DNA from: Alligator mississippiensis
Taxonomy: Eukaryota; Chordata; Crocodylia; Alligatoridae
Direction of reading: 5' to 3'
NCBI RefSeq assembly: GCF_030867095.1
Contig: NC_081828.1
Coordinates: 54,289,434 to 54,353,433, forward strand
DNA: 64,000 nucleotides
Both the position numbers and the translations under genes were made by a program. The notes beneath the pieces were generated by a model. The model was not told the origin of the DNA, ran no database searches, and saw nothing but the letters and a program-made list of their open reading frames with translations. Each line of letters opens with the position of its first letter. Within the stretch, counting starts at the first letter, position 1. Below, in pieces: positions 60,270 through 64,000 of the stretch.

Positions 60270-60521
60270 GGGAGTGTGTCTATATGTGCACTTTAATGCA
60301 CAGTAGCTTATTTTACTGCTTATTAAAGCATCATGTAAAAAGTGCTATTATGCTAATGCACAGTAAAATAGGCTACTGTGCATTAAGCATCACCTAAAAA
60401 CCATGCACAATCATTACTGCACATTAAGGCAGTCTAATGCACATTTGTTTAGTGCCTCCTGTGAGGTACTAAATTTAATGCACATTAGGAAAAGCACGTT
60501 AATGCACTTGTAGACATGCCC
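60270..60521. mobile_element. MITE with TCTAYA-type terminal inverted repeats
   Basis: The left end GGGAGTGTGTCTATATGTGC and the reverse complement of the right end, GGGCATGTCTACAAGTGC, match at most positions. The interior is a chain of 'taatgcacagta'/'tactgtgcatta' inverted words. Confidence 0.78.
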
Positions 60522-61283
60522 AATTTGGGAAAGAACCTTTAGTGTACAAGGTTCTCTTGATGCGGTTGGGATTTACATGCATGCTTAAATTATGTGCTTT
60601 TCTGTACTGTGGAAGAAGAAAAGTAAAATCAAATGGATTGATCAATTTAGGCATGAAGTTATCTTTTAGCTAGTCTGGGCCATCTTTTATTTTTCCCTAT
60701 TAAGACGATACGAAAAAACTATGGAAATAATCTTAGAAAGCTATAAAGAATTATTTAAAGTGATCTAAGGAGAGAGTTAAACAAAGGCTCATTAGAATCC
60801 CAACTGTAATTAAGTAACCATTGAAGATTACAAGATAAAGCAGTTAGGTTTTTATATTATTTTCTATTCCCTAATGGAATCTAACAATTTCCTTCAAGTT
60901 TACTCCTGATATTTCCCCTCTGGATCAGCTGACAGAGTATTAGAGTGCAAATGCACTGTGTCTTATTCCCTGCTTCCTTTTGGCCTCACATATCACCTAC
61001 AAGTCTTACTCAAAACTGCACTGGGCCTGAAAATCTGTTTCTTTAAATATATTTAAATTTATAAGTTAATTTAGTACTTATGACAGTGAAAGATGGATAA
61101 TGCTGGACATTCCACTATAACTTGCATGCTCATAAGAGAGGAAGAACAGAGGGTTGGATCAATATATCATACTCACCTAAATAGGAGTTGTGCCTGATGA
61201 GCCTACCAAGATCATGCATGTTTGTCTTCCATGAATCTTAATGTGAAGAGTCCAGTTAACCCTTCTTTGTGGCACTGATAAAT
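60522..61283. other. Non-coding, nothing recognised
   Basis: No exon or repeat called. Confidence 0.45.
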
Positions 61284-61532
61284 AGGGGTGACTAGTGCCT
61301 CCTGAGTTGGGGGGGGGGGGCACAATTTGTGGGCGGGCCTGGGGTGGGCCAAAAGTCCCATATCTATATGTCTGTGCCGCGGCTTAGTCTCCCCCCTCCC
61401 CCAGAACACACCACTGGCCTGCGTGGCAAAAAAACTGCCTTGTCCTGAGTGGTATCAAGTTGAGGACCAATCTCAGGGGTGGCACATGCCCCCCTTTCCC
61501 TCCCCCCGTGTCCCCCCTACCAGTCGCCTGTG
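61284..61532. mobile_element. MITE with 9-bp flanking direct repeats
   Basis: Exact repeats 'ctgataaat' flank it (61275-61283 and 61533-61541). Ends AGGGGTGACTAGTGCC and, reverse-complemented, CACAGGCGACTGGTAGG share GACTRGT. The interior has G and C runs and 'ctcaggggtggcacatgccc', similar to 38121-38150. Confidence 0.65.
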
Positions 61533-61541
61533 CTGATAAAT

Positions 61542-63502
61542 TTACACCAATAAACTGATCATGGTGTATGGGTCTTTGAACTATCCCTTAAAAATAAATA
61601 TCTGTCTGCTTTTCATTGATATTACATATCCTATACCACTCTGTTACCCTTGGCCAAAATACCACACCTGTCACTCTTCTCCCCCAGGCCATTATTATCA
61701 GGTGTTCTACATGTCTGTGTGTTGGCCATGGGTGGCTGAAGCTCAGCGGTATGTCCAGTATATATTTGGGGAAACACTTTGCTGTCTTTCAGAATGAATG
61801 ATGATGTATGGATATAAAAGCAGGGCACAATCATTAGGGGCATGTCCCCACATGCAGGGACATGCAGTTGCCACAGCAAAAATAGCAGTGGCACAAATTT
61901 GCTTTTTGCTGCTGTGCACACTTCTGCACATGGGGTTGGCACAGGGCAAGTTGTCTTGGGTGGGTGCGGGAGACTGGGGCCAGCACCTATGCTGGCTCCA
62001 CCAGCTTTACTTGGGTCCTCCCAGGGCAGCAGTGGCAGCAGTCCGGCTGCTTGGAGTCTGGCTGGCAGCCAGAGCACAGCTCTGGCCAGCCAGGCTCTGT
62101 TTCTGGCAGCACACACTGTTGCCATGTCCACTGTGTCGCTTTTTGTAGTTTTTTTGACACCAGGATCTCCCAGTGTCAAATTTTGGCACCACATTGAAAA
62201 TTTGCAGCGTGGCAAATGGGTGCATGTGCATCATGTGTAGTTTGTGGGGACTCAAACAGGTTTGAGGTGCCACAAACTGCATATACACACTTGTCAGGAC
62301 ACACTTTAGGTATACAAAGAAATGGCACAATGCATATTGCATTATTTTTCTCTTTTAGTCCCACTTTGATTTATTTTTGTTTTATTTAGAAAGGTATAGA
62401 TGTGCTTCGCACCTAATCATCTTGGCTTCCTATATCACTAGAAGTAGTAATTTACAATTAACCAGCTTTTTAACCCTTTGACAAACCCAACCCATCTTCA
62501 GGAGCCGAGGCCCCGAACCAGCTGGCTCCCAAGCTGGAAGGGCAACTGGCGGTGTGCACTGAGTTAGCTGAGGGCCCGATTCTCCCTCAGCAGCCAGGCA
62601 AGGCATGCAAAGCTGGCTCCAACAGCAGCCTCAGTGACCAGGCAGTCTGCACAGAGTCAGCTCCAGCAGCAGCCAGGCATGGAACAGGGAGCCAGCTCTA
62701 GCAAAAGCAGCAGATGCTGGCAGCAGATCCAATATTCGGTCCCCTTCCACACACAACTGACCCTCCCTTCTATGCCCCAGGTGCAAAAATTATTAGTTGT
62801 GTTCCTGCCTGGGGACCAAGGGCCCAATCCTGGACCTCCTCCATTTAAAAATCCTACATCTTATACTGCCTTTTGAAGATCCCATTCCAAACTAACAATG
62901 CCCATTTGTGGCCAAACTGTTAAGAAAATCAATCAGGCTAGGGACAGACATTCAAAAAGCCCAAGCCTGAATTGATTCAAACTTTGCAGGTTAGTCTAAC
63001 CTGCAGAGAGTGAACTGGTTTGCAAGCGGGTAGATGTTTGGCACATGCCTTCAGTGGCTCAGGCCAGAAGCCTGAGGGTGCTAGAGAAGCCCTTCCCTTC
63101 TAACAGGGAAGCTGAGCTGAGGGTGGGACATGACCAGGCCTCAGCAGGCCTGAGTAAGACTAAGGAGAAGTTTAAACCCCCACCTCAGCCTCTATACTTT
63201 GGAGGGTGAGGGAAGAGGGAGTGTCTGCTGTGTGGGGGCTCCATGCAATGCTGGCCAGCCCCAGATGGGGATTCTTCCCCTCCTCCATCCCCCCCACCCA
63301 CAGGGCGGGGAGGGGGCTCTGTTCCATGTTGAGGGTTACTCTTCCTCCTCCTCCTCCTCACCCACCCCCACGCCCACTGCCACGGGGCAGGGAGAGGAGA
63401 CTCTTGCGGTGCTCTACAGCCCAGCCCAGCTCAGCCGGCGCATAGGAAGCAGCTGTAACAGAGCTGCAGCTGCTGGGGTGACCTGGCCCCTCAGTCCAGC
63501 TC
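61542..63502. other. Non-coding, partly GC-rich
   Basis: 62500-62760 is rich in 'agctggctcc' and 'cagcagcc' words and may be the inside of an unbounded element. No gene recognised. Confidence 0.4.
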
Positions 63503-64000
63503 AGCATGGCCTTGCTCAGCCCTGGCTAAAGCAGCCACTTGGTGGGGCTGGGCTGGGCCACAGGGGTGGGGCCAAGCTGGGCCACGGGAGTGCGGCCACC
63601 CCAGCAGGTGCAGCACAGTGACAGGGAGGCAAGCACAGCTGGGCAGCTGCTTCCCCTGTCAGTGAGCACAACCCGGTGCGTGCAGCCGGTGGCTGGCCAG
63701 GCAGAGCTTATCGGGGCCTACTTGGAGGCACCAGGGGCCTAGAGTCTGGCAGCTGCCAACCATGGAGACTCACCGAGGCCCCATGAGTCCCTGCAGTGCC
63801 TCCAAGTGGGCCCGGATAAGTGCTGTTCAGCCAGCAGCTAGCCATGCATGCTGGGCTGCACTCACTGACAGGGGAAGCAGATGCCTGACTGCACTCACCT
63901 CCCTGTCACTGAGATGCACCTGCTGGGGGTGGCCTCACCTGTGCAGCCCGGCCCCACCAAGCGGCTACCTTAGTTGGGGCTGAGCAAGGCCAGGCCATGG
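63503..64000. repeat. Large GC-rich palindrome cut by the window end
   Basis: The left arm (63503-63731) begins 'agcatggccttgctcagccc' and contains 'gcagccacttggtggggctg', 'cagtgacagggaggcaagc', 'cttcccctgtcagtgagcac' and 'cttggaggcac'. The right arm (63796-64000) is its imperfect reverse complement, ending 'gggctgagcaaggccaggcc'. The loop is about 64 bases. The repeat may extend beyond the window. Confidence 0.85.

Noticed and set aside
61631-62240. Overlapping frames of up to 194 codons on both strands
   Set aside because: No domain, opposite-strand overlap and GC-biased composition; likely chance frames.

Overview
The window is vertebrate nuclear DNA, most likely from a crocodilian. It has intron-split genes with GT/AG junctions, low coding density, several CR1 LINE copies whose 3' ends carry the 'gggtcggaagggacc' wording I associate with crocodilian CR1, many hAT-like and foldback MITEs, and old MIR-type SINE fragments. 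There are no bacterial-style operons, CRISPR arrays or recognisable RNA genes. The species call is inference; vertebrate and sauropsid are firm.

Left part (1-10.5 kb): ten coding exons of NCF2 (p67phox, cytosolic activator of the phagocyte NADPH oxidase) lie on the minus strand. They run from the start codon at 10471 down to the linker after the first SH3 domain at 916. All ten have consensus splice sites and consistent phases. They encode the TPR domain (Rac-binding residues R102, N104 and D108 kept), the activation domain (V204 kept), the proline-rich linker and SH3-A. The PB1 and C-terminal SH3 exons must lie to the left of the window. Upstream of the start codon are candidate ETS/PU.1, GATA, IRF, TATA and octamer motifs.

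Middle (10.5-26 kb): an hAT-like element (11716-12616), then a minus-strand run of damaged CR1 LINEs (13957-15040, 17455-19488, 21248-22380) and one plus-strand CR1 fragment (22725-22990). No CR1 copy is intact: one has lost its reverse transcriptase by internal deletion, one is frameshifted, and one has a mutated catalytic motif.

26.5-27.7 kb: APOBEC4, a polynucleotide deaminase family member, is intact in one minus-strand coding exon of 370 codons. A 132-bp near-perfect copy of its start region (131/132 identical) sits 3357 bp away at 24246-24377. In mammals APOBEC4 lies in an RGL1 intron close to ARPC5 and NCF2, so the synteny is as expected. I could not find ARPC5 or any RGL1 coding exon here.

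Right part (28-64 kb): no coding exon was recognised. If synteny holds it is RGL1 intron. Its main content is an unusually rich set of palindromic (foldback) elements. These include a 1.57-kb inverted repeat whose arms are themselves palindromes (41470-43038), several MITEs ending in a 'GGGcatgTCTACAcatG'-like terminus, hAT-type MITEs with 8-9 bp target duplications, and a large palindrome running off the right edge (63503-64000).
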